This document shows, piece after piece, positions 8,989 to 16,727 of a stretch of DNA of 64,000 nt. Every line of letters starts with the position of its first letter. Position 1 is the first letter of the stretch. The notes under the pieces were generated by a model that worked only from the letters and a program-made list of their open reading frames with translations, was not told the origin of the DNA and did no database searches. The stretch spans positions 124,001-188,000 of the forward strand of contig JADKJV010000002.1 in the NCBI GenBank assembly GCA_016720825.1, read 5' to 3'. The position numbers and the translations under genes were made by a program. The DNA is from Chitinophagaceae bacterium. Its GTDB lineage: Bacteria; Bacteroidota; Bacteroidia; Chitinophagales; Chitinophagaceae.

Positions 8989-9708
8989 ATGAACGTACAG
9001 CTTTTCATACCCTGCTTTGTTGATCAGCTCTATCCTGAATCAGCATTCAATATGATCAAGGTGCTGAAAAAAGCAGGTTGTACAGTCACCTACAATGAAA
9101 ACCAGACCTGCTGCGGCCAGCCCGCATTCAACGCCGGGTTCAGGGAAGAAGCCAAAACGGTATGTGGTAAATTCCTGAAAGATTTCAGCGGCACAGATGT
9201 GATTGTCGGCCCAAGCGCCAGCTGTGTGGGTTTTGTAAAGAACTATTATTCTACCTTATTTGAAAATTCTTCCCAGCACCATGCCGTAGCTGATATCGGT
9301 AAAAGGATATTTGAATTCTCCGACTTCCTGGTCAATGTTTTGAAATGGGATGATTTTGGTGCTGAACTGAATGGCAAAGCAACTTATCATGATTCCTGCG
9401 CCGGATTACGCGAATGCAAAATAAAAACGGAGCCCCGCCAGTTGCTTTCACATGTAAAAGGACTTGAACTCACCGAAATGAACGACGTGGAAACCTGCTG
9501 TGGTTTCGGAGGCACATTCGCCATCAAATTCGAATCCATCTCCGTCGGCATGGGCGAACAAAAAGTGGAAAATGCACTCGCCACCGGCGCCGATTACCTC
9601 ATCTCCACCGATCTTTCCTGCCTGATGCATCTCCAGGGCTATATTACTAAGAAGGGATATGCGCTTAAAACTATGCACATTGCTGATGTGCTGGCTACTG
9701 GGTGGTAG
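8989..9708 (+). CDS. (Fe-S)-binding CCG-domain protein, LutA/YkgE-like
   Basis: A 239-residue protein with two cysteine-rich CCG domains: the first has CFVDQLYPE and CCGQPAFNAG, the second has YHDSCAGLRECKI and CCGFGGTFAIK. This is the pattern of LutA/YkgE subunits of L-lactate dehydrogenase complexes and of heterodisulfide-reductase-type subunits. LutB and LutC genes are not next to it, so the lactate assignment is only an inference from family. It starts 20 bases after ribH. The TAG stop is the first triplet of a tandem heptamer array, so the 3' end of the gene and the repeat are joined. Confidence 0.85.
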   Translation: MNVQLFIPCFVDQLYPESAFNMIKVLKKAGCTVTYNENQTCCGQPAFNAGFREEAKTVCGKFLKDFSGTDVIVGPSASCVGFVKNYYSTLFENSSQHHAVADIGKRIFEFSDFLVNVLKWDDFGAELNGKATYHDSCAGLRECKIKTEPRQLLSHVKGLELTEMNDVETCCGFGGTFAIKFESISVGMGEQKVENALATGADYLISTDLSCLMHLQGYITKKGYALKTMHIADVLATGW

Positions 9709-9880
9709 CAGGGAGCAGGTGGCAGGTATGCAGGAGGCAGGCTTGCTCCGGATAGTGAAACTTATTCGGAGAGGCAGGTAGCAGGGGACAGGGAACAGGA
9801 AGCAGGAGGCAGGAGGCAGGGAGCAGGCTTGCTCCGGATAGTGAAACTTATTCGGAGAGGCAGGGAGCAGGGGACACTGC
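9706..9880 (+). repeat. GCAGG-type heptamer arrays with two copies of a hairpin element
   Basis: Heptamers of the type TAGCAGG, GAGCAGG, AGGCAGG start at the TAG stop of the LutA-like gene. Eight uninterrupted units occupy 9772-9827. Two copies of an element of about 33 bases (9741-9773 and 9827-9859) are embedded; its ends CTCCGGATA and TATTCGGAG can pair around an 8-base loop. The same element is found inverted at 12.0-12.2 kb. Confidence 0.85.
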
Positions 9881-9889
9881 ATATGCTTT

Positions 9890-10142
9890 AGCCTCCATCA
9901 TATTTTTAATATTATCAGCTATCACTCTTGAAGAATTGGAACCTTCATACTGTATATGATGTAACAACTCAATTCTATCTTTTTAAATTGTAAACGCATC
10001 TATCAAGGGTACACCTGCTACCTGCTTCCTGCTTCCTGAATAATCCGCACCAACCCATTCCAATCTATTAAAATTGTAAACGCATCTATTCAGCTTACAC
10101 CTGCCACTTGCATCCTGCCACCTGCCACCTGCTCCCTCATTA
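9890..10142 (-). repeat. Dispersed repeat copies plus heptamer array at the oxidoreductase stop codon
   Basis: Positions 9890-9985 are clearly similar, in reverse orientation, to 11890-11985. A subrepeat (GTAAACGCATCTAT core) occurs twice, at about 9985-10019 and 10074-10109, each followed by CCTGCNN heptamers (10014-10041 and 10100-10141). The second array runs into the TAA stop of the convergent oxidoreductase gene (10140-10142). No other coding signal is visible in this stretch. Confidence 0.8.
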
Positions 10143-10928
10143 CAGTCCAGTAAAATAATCATACCCTCTTTCCGCCCAGTAATCCTTCGGCTTATCGTTG
10201 CTGAACACCAGCGTACCGATAGTTTTCAGGTGCTTAACGCCGTATTTCACGGGAATGATCAGGCGTAAAGGATAACCCTGGTCAATGGGCAAGGGCTGCG
10301 CATTGAGTTCATAGCAGAGGATGGTTTGCGGATGGAGCGCACTGGCCATGTCAATACCCACATAATATTTTTCATCCATGGTACGCAGGCCGATATACTT
10401 GAGCGCAGTTTCTTTTTCGAGTCCATAAGCTTTGATAAAATCAGCAAACTTCACACCGCCCCAGTAGGTGATCTGGCTCCAGCCTTCAATACATTTGAAA
10501 TTGAAAACCACTTCGGTTTTAGGCAGTTTCTTTAAATCAGCGAGCGTGATATGGAGTGTATCGCCATTTGATTTCACCACCTGCATATTCCAGTTTGCAA
10601 AATCAGCCACCATTTTATGCAAATCCATTCCCACATTCCCGTTTCGGCGGGCCGGATTGGCGGCTTCGCTTTTGGGATAAGATTTTGACAGGTGCTTGTC
10701 GGATAATATAGAGGAGAAAATGGACTCATTCGTATTAAGTGCACTCCTGATAACTGTATTGGTTCCCATCTGGTCACGCGGTAACTGGCGGAGTTTCATC
10801 CATCCGAATAGGGCAACACCAAACATGAAAAAGAAAACGGTGAATGAAATTACTGTCTTTTTAAAAATCAGCTGGTCTGTATCCAGTTTCCGGCCGGGTG
10901 TAAAAAGGAGTCTGAATTTGTTTTTCAT
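10140..10928 (-). CDS. Membrane-anchored molybdopterin-dependent oxidoreductase (sulfite-oxidase fold)
   Basis: A 262-residue protein with one N-terminal transmembrane segment (about residues 27-46) and a molybdopterin-binding domain. The domain shows VVFNFKCIEGWSQITYWGG, whose cysteine is the expected molybdenum ligand, then LCYELNAQPLPIDQGYPLRL and the ending DKPKDYWAERGYDYF. The family includes MsrP and related periplasmic oxidoreductases. There is no twin-arginine motif before the hydrophobic segment, which is unusual for an exported molybdoenzyme. Its start overlaps the cytochrome b gene by 4 bases, so the pair is translationally coupled and probably forms an electron-transfer unit. The substrate is unknown. 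Confidence 0.85.
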   Translation of the reverse strand: MKNKFRLLFTPGRKLDTDQLIFKKTVISFTVFFFMFGVALFGWMKLRQLPRDQMGTNTVIRSALNTNESIFSSILSDKHLSKSYPKSEAANPARRNGNVGMDLHKMVADFANWNMQVVKSNGDTLHITLADLKKLPKTEVVFNFKCIEGWSQITYWGGVKFADFIKAYGLEKETALKYIGLRTMDEKYYVGIDMASALHPQTILCYELNAQPLPIDQGYPLRLIIPVKYGVKHLKTIGTLVFSNDKPKDYWAERGYDYFTGL

Positions 10929-11608
10929 GATTCCTGATTTGTATTTGATGAATCGGATTTTTTCTCCAAACTGAAACCGGTAACCATCGCGCGGAAATTA
11001 TCCCAGCCTGCCATGATCACCTGAACGATGTGTACCAGGAAGAATAATACATAACCTATCGTGAGCACGAAATGGATAACGCGGGCTGATTTATAACCTC
11101 CCATCATTTCACAAAGCCAGCCCAGCTGAACCGGTTTGTAAATGGCCAGTCCCGACAGGAGGGAGCCAATCCCCATCACAATTATGGCCGTATAAGCAAT
11201 CCGTTGCGCGCCATTGTATTTACCCTGTGCCGGTTTGCCTTTTCGGATCCGCAGGTCATGCAGCAATACCTGCCAGGCCTCACGGAATGATTTTTTCTGC
11301 GGCAACAGGTATTTCCATTCACCCGACACCGCAGTATAGATTACGTAGGCCAGTCCGTTCAGGAAAAAAAGCCACATGAACAAAAAATGATAACCCATTC
11401 CTTCGGCCAGCCGGTTATTAATTTTCAGTGAGCTGTAAAATGAATTGGGGAAAAACTTAACCAGCGTTGTATCACCAAACCCGATGCGGTAAACATCATT
11501 GGCCCAGTAAATCAGCAGGCCGCTCCATATCATAATAGCCAACACGGGAAAATTAATCCAGTGGAACCATCGGATAGCCAAGGGGTGTTTGGGAACAATT
11601 TTTTTCAT
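10925..11608 (-). CDS. Cytochrome b/b6-type membrane subunit
   Basis: A 227-residue protein with four to five transmembrane segments and the pattern of the thiosulfate reductase/NiFe-hydrogenase cytochrome b family: HPLAIRWFHWINFPVLAIMIWSG has the first heme-type histidine, GYHFLFMWLFFLNGLAY the second, and VIHFVLTIGYVLFFLVHIVQV two more. It likely passes electrons from the quinone pool to the molybdopterin protein encoded directly downstream (4-base overlap), like MsrQ for MsrP, though the sequence belongs to a different cytochrome family. The ATG at 11608 is preceded by about 110 bases without repeats, where the promoter must lie. Confidence 0.85.
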   Translation of the reverse strand: MKKIVPKHPLAIRWFHWINFPVLAIMIWSGLLIYWANDVYRIGFGDTTLVKFFPNSFYSSLKINNRLAEGMGYHFLFMWLFFLNGLAYVIYTAVSGEWKYLLPQKKSFREAWQVLLHDLRIRKGKPAQGKYNGAQRIAYTAIIVMGIGSLLSGLAIYKPVQLGWLCEMMGGYKSARVIHFVLTIGYVLFFLVHIVQVIMAGWDNFRAMVTGFSLEKKSDSSNTNQES

Positions 11609-11723
11609 GCTTGAATGACAACAATTTACTTATAAATGATGAAGGATGTAAAATTGGAATAATCTGATCAGTTAATATGTCACCCGAATGACAAATTCAA
11701 AAACAATATTTACTGACCTAAAT

Positions 11724-11990
11724 GCAGGAAGCAGGGAGCAGGTGGCAGGTGGCAGGGAGCAGGTCTACGCTGAATAGTTGTGGTTTCATTTTTAAAAGAT
11801 AGAATTGAGTTGGTACAGCTTTTACAGGATGCAGGTGGCAGGAAGCAGGAAGAAAGTATAAACTGAGTAGATACGAAATAATATTTGCAGGATTGAAATG
11901 GGTTGTTGTATCTTTTACAGTATGCAGGTTCCAGGTCTTCAAGAGTGAAAGCTGATATTTTTAAAAAAATATGATGGTGGCTGCAGCATC
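11724..11990 (+). repeat. Heptamer arrays and inverted copies of the 9.9 kb repeat
   Basis: Six phased GCAGGNN units occupy 11724-11765 and three more 11831-11851. Between and after them lie two copies, in inverse orientation, of the repeat family seen at 9890-10110 (for example GATAGAATTGAGTT near 11797, and 11890-11985). Together the two clusters bracket the oxidoreductase/cytochrome b operon. Confidence 0.8.
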
Positions 11991-12000
11991 TTCAAGTCTG

Positions 12001-12260
12001 CCTGCTGCCTGCATCCTGCCACCTGTTACCTGTAACCTGTTTCTCGAATAAGTTTCACTATCCGGAGCAAGCCTGCTCCTGCTGCCTGCATCCTGCCACC
12101 TGTTACCTGTAACCTGTCTCTCGAATAAGTTTCACTATCCGGAGCAAGCCTGCTCCCTGCTGCCTGCATCCTGCCACCTGTTACCTGTAACCTGTCTCTC
12201 GAATAAGTTTCACTATCCGGAGCAAGCCTGCTACCTGCCTCCTGCATCCTGCTCCCTGTA
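12001..12260 (-). repeat. Tandem 77-78 bp repeats made of heptamers plus a hairpin element
   Basis: Three copies start near 12005, 12082 and 12160. Each has phased CCTGCNN and CCTGTNN heptamers followed by the 30-base element at 12043-12072, 12120-12149 and 12198-12227, which is the reverse complement of the element at 9741 and 9827. The period is eleven heptamers. From 11609 to 12359 I see no gene. Confidence 0.85.
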
Positions 12261-12359
12261 TCTGGAATGAAAGTACGCAGGAAAGGCCGGCCCACCTGGG
12301 GCACCGGCCTGTTCGCCCTTCAACATGAAGAAGCTGTATAGCGAAGGGACGGATGCGTT

Positions 12360-12917
12360 TTACATAGGCAGCAGCACGTGGTCAATCGAATGGATCACGC
12401 CATTGCTCTGGAATACGTCTGCAATTTCAATTTTAGCCATACCACCGTTTTCGTCTTTCAGGTAATAAGCTCCGTCTTTACGCATGACCCACAACTTGCC
12501 GCCCGCAACTGTTTTCAGTTCTGCCGTACCATTACCGGCTTTAACCAGGCTTTTCAGGTCAGCCGAAGAAAGTCGGCCGGATACAACATGATACGTAAGG
12601 ATAGCGGTGAGTTTGGCTTTATTCTCCGGCTTTACCAGTGTTTCCACTGTTCCGGCAGGCAGCATACCAAAAGCAGCGTTGGAGGGCGCAAATACCGTAA
12701 ATGGCCCGGCACCTTGCAGCGTTTCCACGAGCCCAGCCGCTTTTACTGCAGCCACAAGCGTGGTATGGTCTTTTGAATTCACTGCATTCTGGATAATGTT
12801 TTTGGAAGGATACATCTGTGCTCCGCCCACTTCAACGGTTTTTTCCATCTGGGCCATGCTTACATTCGTTACAAGTACAGCCACTGCCAGCAGACAGGCG
12901 TTCATAATTTTTTTCAT
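12360..12917 (-). CDS. Fasciclin (FAS1) domain protein, exported
   Basis: A 185-residue protein with a Sec signal peptide (MKKIMNACLLAVAVLV...SMAQ) and one FAS1 domain. The H1 and H2 boxes are visible: GPFTVFAPSNAAFGMLP and the terminal GVIHSIDHVLLPM, with the YH pair in LTYHVVSG. FAS1 domains mediate adhesion or surface binding; the partner is not known. The start at 12917 was chosen because it begins the signal peptide; an upstream in-frame ATG at 12983 would add an unlikely leader. It is a single-gene unit. Confidence 0.9.
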   Translation of the reverse strand: MKKIMNACLLAVAVLVTNVSMAQMEKTVEVGGAQMYPSKNIIQNAVNSKDHTTLVAAVKAAGLVETLQGAGPFTVFAPSNAAFGMLPAGTVETLVKPENKAKLTAILTYHVVSGRLSSADLKSLVKAGNGTAELKTVAGGKLWVMRKDGAYYLKDENGGMAKIEIADVFQSNGVIHSIDHVLLPM

Positions 12918-13026
12918 ACAGTTTTTGTTTGTTAAATGATTTGATGAAGGATTCACGGAAACAGATACGGAAAAAGATTTCAACCCGGATTGGGTAATTA
13001 GCTAAGTTTATTTATCCACTTACCTG

Positions 13027-13034
13027 TATTTTTG
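13027..13034 (+). promoter_or_regulatory. TAnnTTTG promoter box for EVE gene
   Basis: TATTTTTG is positioned 25 bases before the ATG at 13060, predicting a leader of about 20 bases. Confidence 0.6.
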
Positions 13035-13059
13035 AAATCCAAAAAACCGGATATTTCGT

Positions 13060-13461
13060 ATGGCATACTGGCTTGTAAAATCAGAACCTTCAGTCTATTC
13101 CTGGGATCAGTTTGTAAAAGACGGCCAGACCTGCTGGAGCGGTGTCCGTAACTACGCCGCCAGACTTCATCTCCGCGCCATGAAAAAAGGGGATCTCGCA
13201 TTTTTCTACCACAGCAATGAAGGCACTGAAATTGTCGGCATCGCCACCATCATCAAAGAACATTACCCCGATCCCACCACCGATGACGACCGCTGGGTAG
13301 CCGTGGACCTTAAACCCGTTAAGCCCCTCAAAAAACCCATCAAACTCGATGCAATCAAGAAAGACAAACGCCTGGCCAATATGGCGCTGATACGTATCAG
13401 CAGGTTGTCGGTGCAGCCGGTGACTGAGGAAGAATATGCTATTATTTTGGGGATGAGTTGA
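13060..13461 (+). CDS. EVE domain protein
   Basis: A 133-residue single-domain protein of the EVE/PUA-like family. Signature segments are AYWLVKSEPSVYSWDQF, WSGVRNYAAR and MKKGDLAFFYHSNEGTEIVGIA. EVE domains bind modified bases in DNA or RNA (they are homologous to YTH and to thymocyte nuclear protein 1), and in bacteria they often accompany restriction or RNA-modification genes. No such partner is adjacent here. The protein is complete and alone in its transcript; heptamer repeats begin about 30 bases after its TGA. Confidence 0.9.
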   Translation: MAYWLVKSEPSVYSWDQFVKDGQTCWSGVRNYAARLHLRAMKKGDLAFFYHSNEGTEIVGIATIIKEHYPDPTTDDDRWVAVDLKPVKPLKKPIKLDAIKKDKRLANMALIRISRLSVQPVTEEEYAIILGMS

Positions 13462-13489
13462 TAATGCCTTTTTATTTACGCTTTTGTTA

Positions 13490-13678
13490 TAGAAAGTTAC
13501 CAGTTACCTGTTACCAGTTACCAGTAAATCATACTTGCTTCATGTATCGTTTGTCATGTATAATTTTCACTCTTCAGTTATCAATCATTGTAATCAAATT
13601 CTTTCTTACGCAGTTAGTACAACCAAACTGGCAACTGGCAACTGGTAACCGGTAACTGGCAACTGGTAACCGCCAACT
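13490..13678. repeat. Inverted pair of TTACCAG-type heptamer arrays
   Basis: 13490-13524 holds units such as TTACCAG and TTACCTG. 13623-13678 holds eight phased units such as GGCAACT and GGTAACC, the reverse complement of the first type. The arms can pair around about 100 unstructured bases. The region between the EVE gene and the next gene (13462-13784) contains nothing else that I recognise. Confidence 0.85.
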
Positions 13679-13784
13679 AGCATTAACTATTCTTTCTAAT
13701 TTCCTCTCACCTCAGGCAAGGTTACCTTTCTGCCCTCTGCGGTATCAACTATCGTACACTTTTTAATCAAACAAAACATTAGCC

Positions 13785-14182
13785 ATGAACAAAGCATTCA
13801 TCGGGCTGCTCATTGTAGCGGCCGGAGCAGGAGCCTTCTTTTTCCTTCGTAAAAAAACAAACCCACTGAAGAAAACCCCACCATTAAACAGGAACTGATT
13901 ATCGGCAGCTGGAAAGCGGCACCCGGACAAACCGGAGCTGATTCAGCCATCGCGAATTTCAAATTTGAATTCCTGAAAGACGGACTGGTACTGCAATCCG
14001 TAAGCGATACAGTGAAAGCGGATACGGCTTACTATGCCTGGACAAAACCCGCTGTCATCATGTTTAAGAAAGCAGCAGCCGACACAACCGGAACTGTTTA
14101 TACGGTAAGTGCATTACAGGGTGATAGTCTCCAGTTGCAATCAGGCGAAAAACTCCAAACTATTTTTACACGGGTGAAATAG
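13785..14182 (+). CDS. Small membrane-anchored lipocalin-like protein (frameshifted)
   Basis: The frame opens with MNKAFIGLLIVAAGAGAFFF, one transmembrane segment, and breaks after an A7 run at 13851-13857. Adding one base restores LRKKNKPTEENPTIKQ and then a domain of about 95 residues starting ELIIGSWKAA and ending LQTIFTRVK. The GSW motif and alternating beta pattern resemble small lipocalin-like domains that bind hydrophobic ligands, but no function can be assigned. Repaired length is about 132 residues. A good terminator lies 11 bases downstream, which supports a real transcribed gene. Confidence 0.7.
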
Positions 14183-14192
14183 CCATGAAAGG

Positions 14193-14216
14193 AAAGTCCC
14201 GGTTAGCCGGGACTTT
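14193..14216 (+). terminator. Rho-independent terminator
   Basis: Stem AAAGTCCCGG (14193-14202) and CCGGGACTTT (14207-14216) with a TTAG loop, followed by pyrimidines. It ends the lipocalin-like transcript. Confidence 0.85.
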
Positions 14217-14274
14217 TCCATTTATGAAATAACCACATTACTGCATCTCATTCAGGTACACCAAAATTTTATGT

Positions 14275-15990
14275 ATGCGCAACCTCCTTCCAGGAGCAGC
14301 TTTGCTGCTGCTCATGACTTTTACTGCCTGTCACCAAACAGCCAGAGACCATAAACAAGACGCTGCTAAAAAGCCAGTAGTTACAGAAAAAAAAGTCTTT
14401 GAAAGACCAGATGAAGCCAGTGTGCCACCTGCCCCCGGAGAACTGAAAAAATCAGAAAACACATATACCATTCAGGAAGTAACACTGAATGGTTCTGCCG
14501 ATGAAAGTATTGCTGAACCGGTACAGGACAAAGAAGTTTTACTTGCACCCAATACTGTTTCTGATTTCAATACGGAAGGTTATGGCCACATCGTTGAAAA
14601 TAAATTCCAGACCCCGCAAACAGACCCCTTATCCACTTTCTCCATTGATGTGGATGAAGCATCATACAGCAATGTCCGCCGCTTTATTGAAAGCGGATCC
14701 GTTCCGCCAGCGGGTGCCGTACGCATTGAAGAAATGGTCAACTATTTCGATTACGATTATCCCCAGCCGCAAAACAACCAGCCTTTTGAAGTGATTACAG
14801 AAATGGGCGATTGTCCCTGGAATACCTCACACAAACTGGTTCATATCGGCCTGCAGGGAAAAACAATTCCCCTTGATAACCTGCCCGCATCCAATATTGT
14901 TTTTCTCGTGGATGTATCCGGTTCTATGGACGAACCCAATAAACTGCCTCTGGTGCAGGATGCTATGAAATTGCTGACAGACCAGCTGCGGGAAAAAGAC
15001 CGCGTAGCTATTGTAGTATATGCAGGTAATGCAGGCCTCGTGCTTCCTTCAACCAGCGGTGCATTCAAAACAACCATTAAAAATGCCATCAGCGAGCTTG
15101 AAGCCGGTGGTTCAACCGCCGGGGGAGAAGGCATCCAGCTTGCTTATAAAGTAGCCAGGGAAAATTTTATCGCCAAAGGCAACAACCGCATTATCCTCGC
15201 TACCGACGGCGATTTTAATGTAGGTGCCAGCAGCGACGATGAACTGGTACGCATGATTGAAAAAGAAAGGAAAAGCGGTGTGTTCCTGTCTGTCCTCGGA
15301 TTTGGCACCGGCAATTACCAGGATAATAAAATGCAGCAACTGGCCGATAAAGGCAATGGCAACCATTCCTACATTGACCAGATCAGCGAAGCCCGCAAAG
15401 TGCTGATCAGCGAATTTGGCAGCACTTTATTCACCATCGCCAAAGATGTGAAAATCCAGGTGGAATTCAATCCTTCCAAAGTGCAGGCATACCGCCTCGT
15501 AGGTTATGAAAACAGGATGCTCGCTGCCGAAGATTTTAATGATGATACAAAAGATGCCGGTGAACTGGGCAGCGGGCATACCGTAACCGCTTTATATGAA
15601 ATCATTCCCGTTGGTGTGGCAGACAGTTTTGTCCGTAAAGTAGACAATCTGAAATACCAGCAGCCCAAATCACTGAATGTATTTGCTGAGTCAGATGAAG
15701 TGATGACCATCAAACTGCGTTACAAAGAACCGGATGGTGAAACCAGCCAGCTGATCACGAAAACACTCCGCGATATTCCAGCATCCCAGCAAAAAACCTC
15801 TGATAATTTCAGGTTCTCTGCCGCTGTGGCCGAATTTGGTTTATTACTCCGTAATTCTGAATACAAACAAAACGGGACGATGAACCAGGTAATCAGCCTG
15901 GCTGAAACAGCAAAAGGACAGGATAAAATGGGCTACCGGAAAGAATTTATTTCCCTGGTGAAAACAGCTACATCACTTGCTGTTCATTAA
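14275..15990 (+). CDS. VWA domain lipoprotein (YfbK-like)
   Basis: A 571-residue lipoprotein: signal peptide with lipobox FTAC (Cys19). A linker of about 80 residues follows, then the YfbK N-terminal domain (FSIDVDEASYSNVRRFIESG, IEEMVNYFDYDYP). The von Willebrand A domain has the metal-ion site DVSGSMDE near residue 214 and the second-loop ATDGDFNVG. The C-terminal DUF3520 part ends KMGYRKEFISLVKTA. Family members lie in the periplasm or outer membrane with unknown partners. Many Bacteroidota relatives also carry a CarboxypepD_reg-like beta domain before the YfbK region; I do not see one here. Confidence 0.9.
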   Translation: MRNLLPGAALLLLMTFTACHQTARDHKQDAAKKPVVTEKKVFERPDEASVPPAPGELKKSENTYTIQEVTLNGSADESIAEPVQDKEVLLAPNTVSDFNTEGYGHIVENKFQTPQTDPLSTFSIDVDEASYSNVRRFIESGSVPPAGAVRIEEMVNYFDYDYPQPQNNQPFEVITEMGDCPWNTSHKLVHIGLQGKTIPLDNLPASNIVFLVDVSGSMDEPNKLPLVQDAMKLLTDQLREKDRVAIVVYAGNAGLVLPSTSGAFKTTIKNAISELEAGGSTAGGEGIQLAYKVARENFIAKGNNRIILATDGDFNVGASSDDELVRMIEKERKSGVFLSVLGFGTGNYQDNKMQQLADKGNGNHSYIDQISEARKVLISEFGSTLFTIAKDVKIQVEFNPSKVQAYRLVGYENRMLAAEDFNDDTKDAGELGSGHTVTALYEIIPVGVADSFVRKVDNLKYQQPKSLNVFAESDEVMTIKLRYKEPDGETSQLITKTLRDIPASQQKTSDNFRFSAAVAEFGLLLRNSEYKQNGTMNQVISLAETAKGQDKMGYRKEFISLVKTATSLAVH

Positions 15991-16022
15991 AACAGAAAAT
16001 GCATACATCTCATTTACTGGAG

Positions 16023-16030
16023 TAAATTTG
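16023..16030 (+). promoter_or_regulatory. TAnnTTTG promoter box for sirtuin gene
   Basis: TAAATTTG lies only 4 bases before the ATG at 16035. With the rnpB spacing, transcription would start at about 16036, so the message would be essentially leaderless. Confidence 0.5.
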
Positions 16031-16034
16031 ATGT

Positions 16035-16727
16035 ATGCATTCAGGTAAAAAAATAGTGGTGCTCACCGGAGCCGGTGTCAGTGCCGAAAGCGGTTTAAGA
16101 ACATTCCGGGATTCAGACGGCCTCTGGGAAGGTTACCAGGTAACAGAAGTGGCTACACCCGGTGCCTGGCGCAGGAATCCGCAGCTGGTTCTCGATTTCT
16201 ACAATGAAAGAAGACAGAACGTGGCAGCCGCCTCGCCCAACGCTGCGCATACCGGACTCGCTGAACTGGAAGCCTGGTATGAAGTGCAGATCATTACCCA
16301 GAATATTGATGACCTGCATGAGCGTGCCGGATCAACACGTATTTTGCATTTGCACGGTGAAATTTTCAAGATGCGGAGTGAAACAGATGAAGACCTGGTG
16401 TATGAAATCAGGGGTGATATTCATGTTGGAGATAAGGCTGAAGACGGTGCCCAGTTGCGGCCTTTTATAGTTTGGTTCGAAGAACCCGTGCCGGCCATCC
16501 AGGAAGCCATCGCACTGGTTCAGCAGGCAGATATATTTGTGGTTGTTGGAACTTCACTGGCCGTTTATCCGGCAGCCGGGTTATTGCATTATGTGATGCC
16601 CGGTATCCCGGTGTATATCATTGATAAAAAAATCCCGGCTGTGAGTCCGTTCCCCGGATTGGTTTGCATCGAGAAACCAGCAACAGAAGGAGTGAAGGAA
16701 CTGAAAGATTTACTCAGATCAGCCTGA
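16035..16727 (+). CDS. NAD-dependent protein deacylase, Sir2 family, lacking zinc cysteines
   Basis: A 230-residue sirtuin that removes acyl groups from lysines using NAD. The Rossmann motif VVLTGAGVSAESGLRTFRD, the ITQNIDDLHERAGS segment, catalytic LHLHGEIF and VVVGTSLAVYPAAGL are all present. The YxxR pair in DFYNERR is the feature of SIRT5/CobB-type enzymes that accept succinyl or malonyl groups. The four zinc-ribbon cysteines are missing: the only cysteine is near the C-terminus. Other Bacteroidota sirtuins also seem to lack them. The 3' end overlaps the convergent saccharopine dehydrogenase-like gene by 14 bases. Confidence 0.9.
   Translation: MHSGKKIVVLTGAGVSAESGLRTFRDSDGLWEGYQVTEVATPGAWRRNPQLVLDFYNERRQNVAAASPNAAHTGLAELEAWYEVQIITQNIDDLHERAGSTRILHLHGEIFKMRSETDEDLVYEIRGDIHVGDKAEDGAQLRPFIVWFEEPVPAIQEAIALVQQADIFVVVGTSLAVYPAAGLLHYVMPGIPVYIIDKKIPAVSPFPGLVCIEKPATEGVKELKDLLRSA

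Noticed and set aside
9706..12260. Repeats at 9.7-12.3 kb as a possible CRISPR array
   Set aside because: Repeat period is 7 or 77-78 bases without unique spacers of constant length, and no cas gene is near.
12026..12304. Minus-strand frame with repeated peptide units
   Set aside because: It is a translation of the 77-bp DNA repeat, with no start context or conservation evidence.
9706..12340. Insertion sequence or transposon around the molybdopterin operon
   Set aside because: Inverted similarity is present on both sides but no transposase, no target-site duplication that I can identify, and the repeats are internally degenerate.
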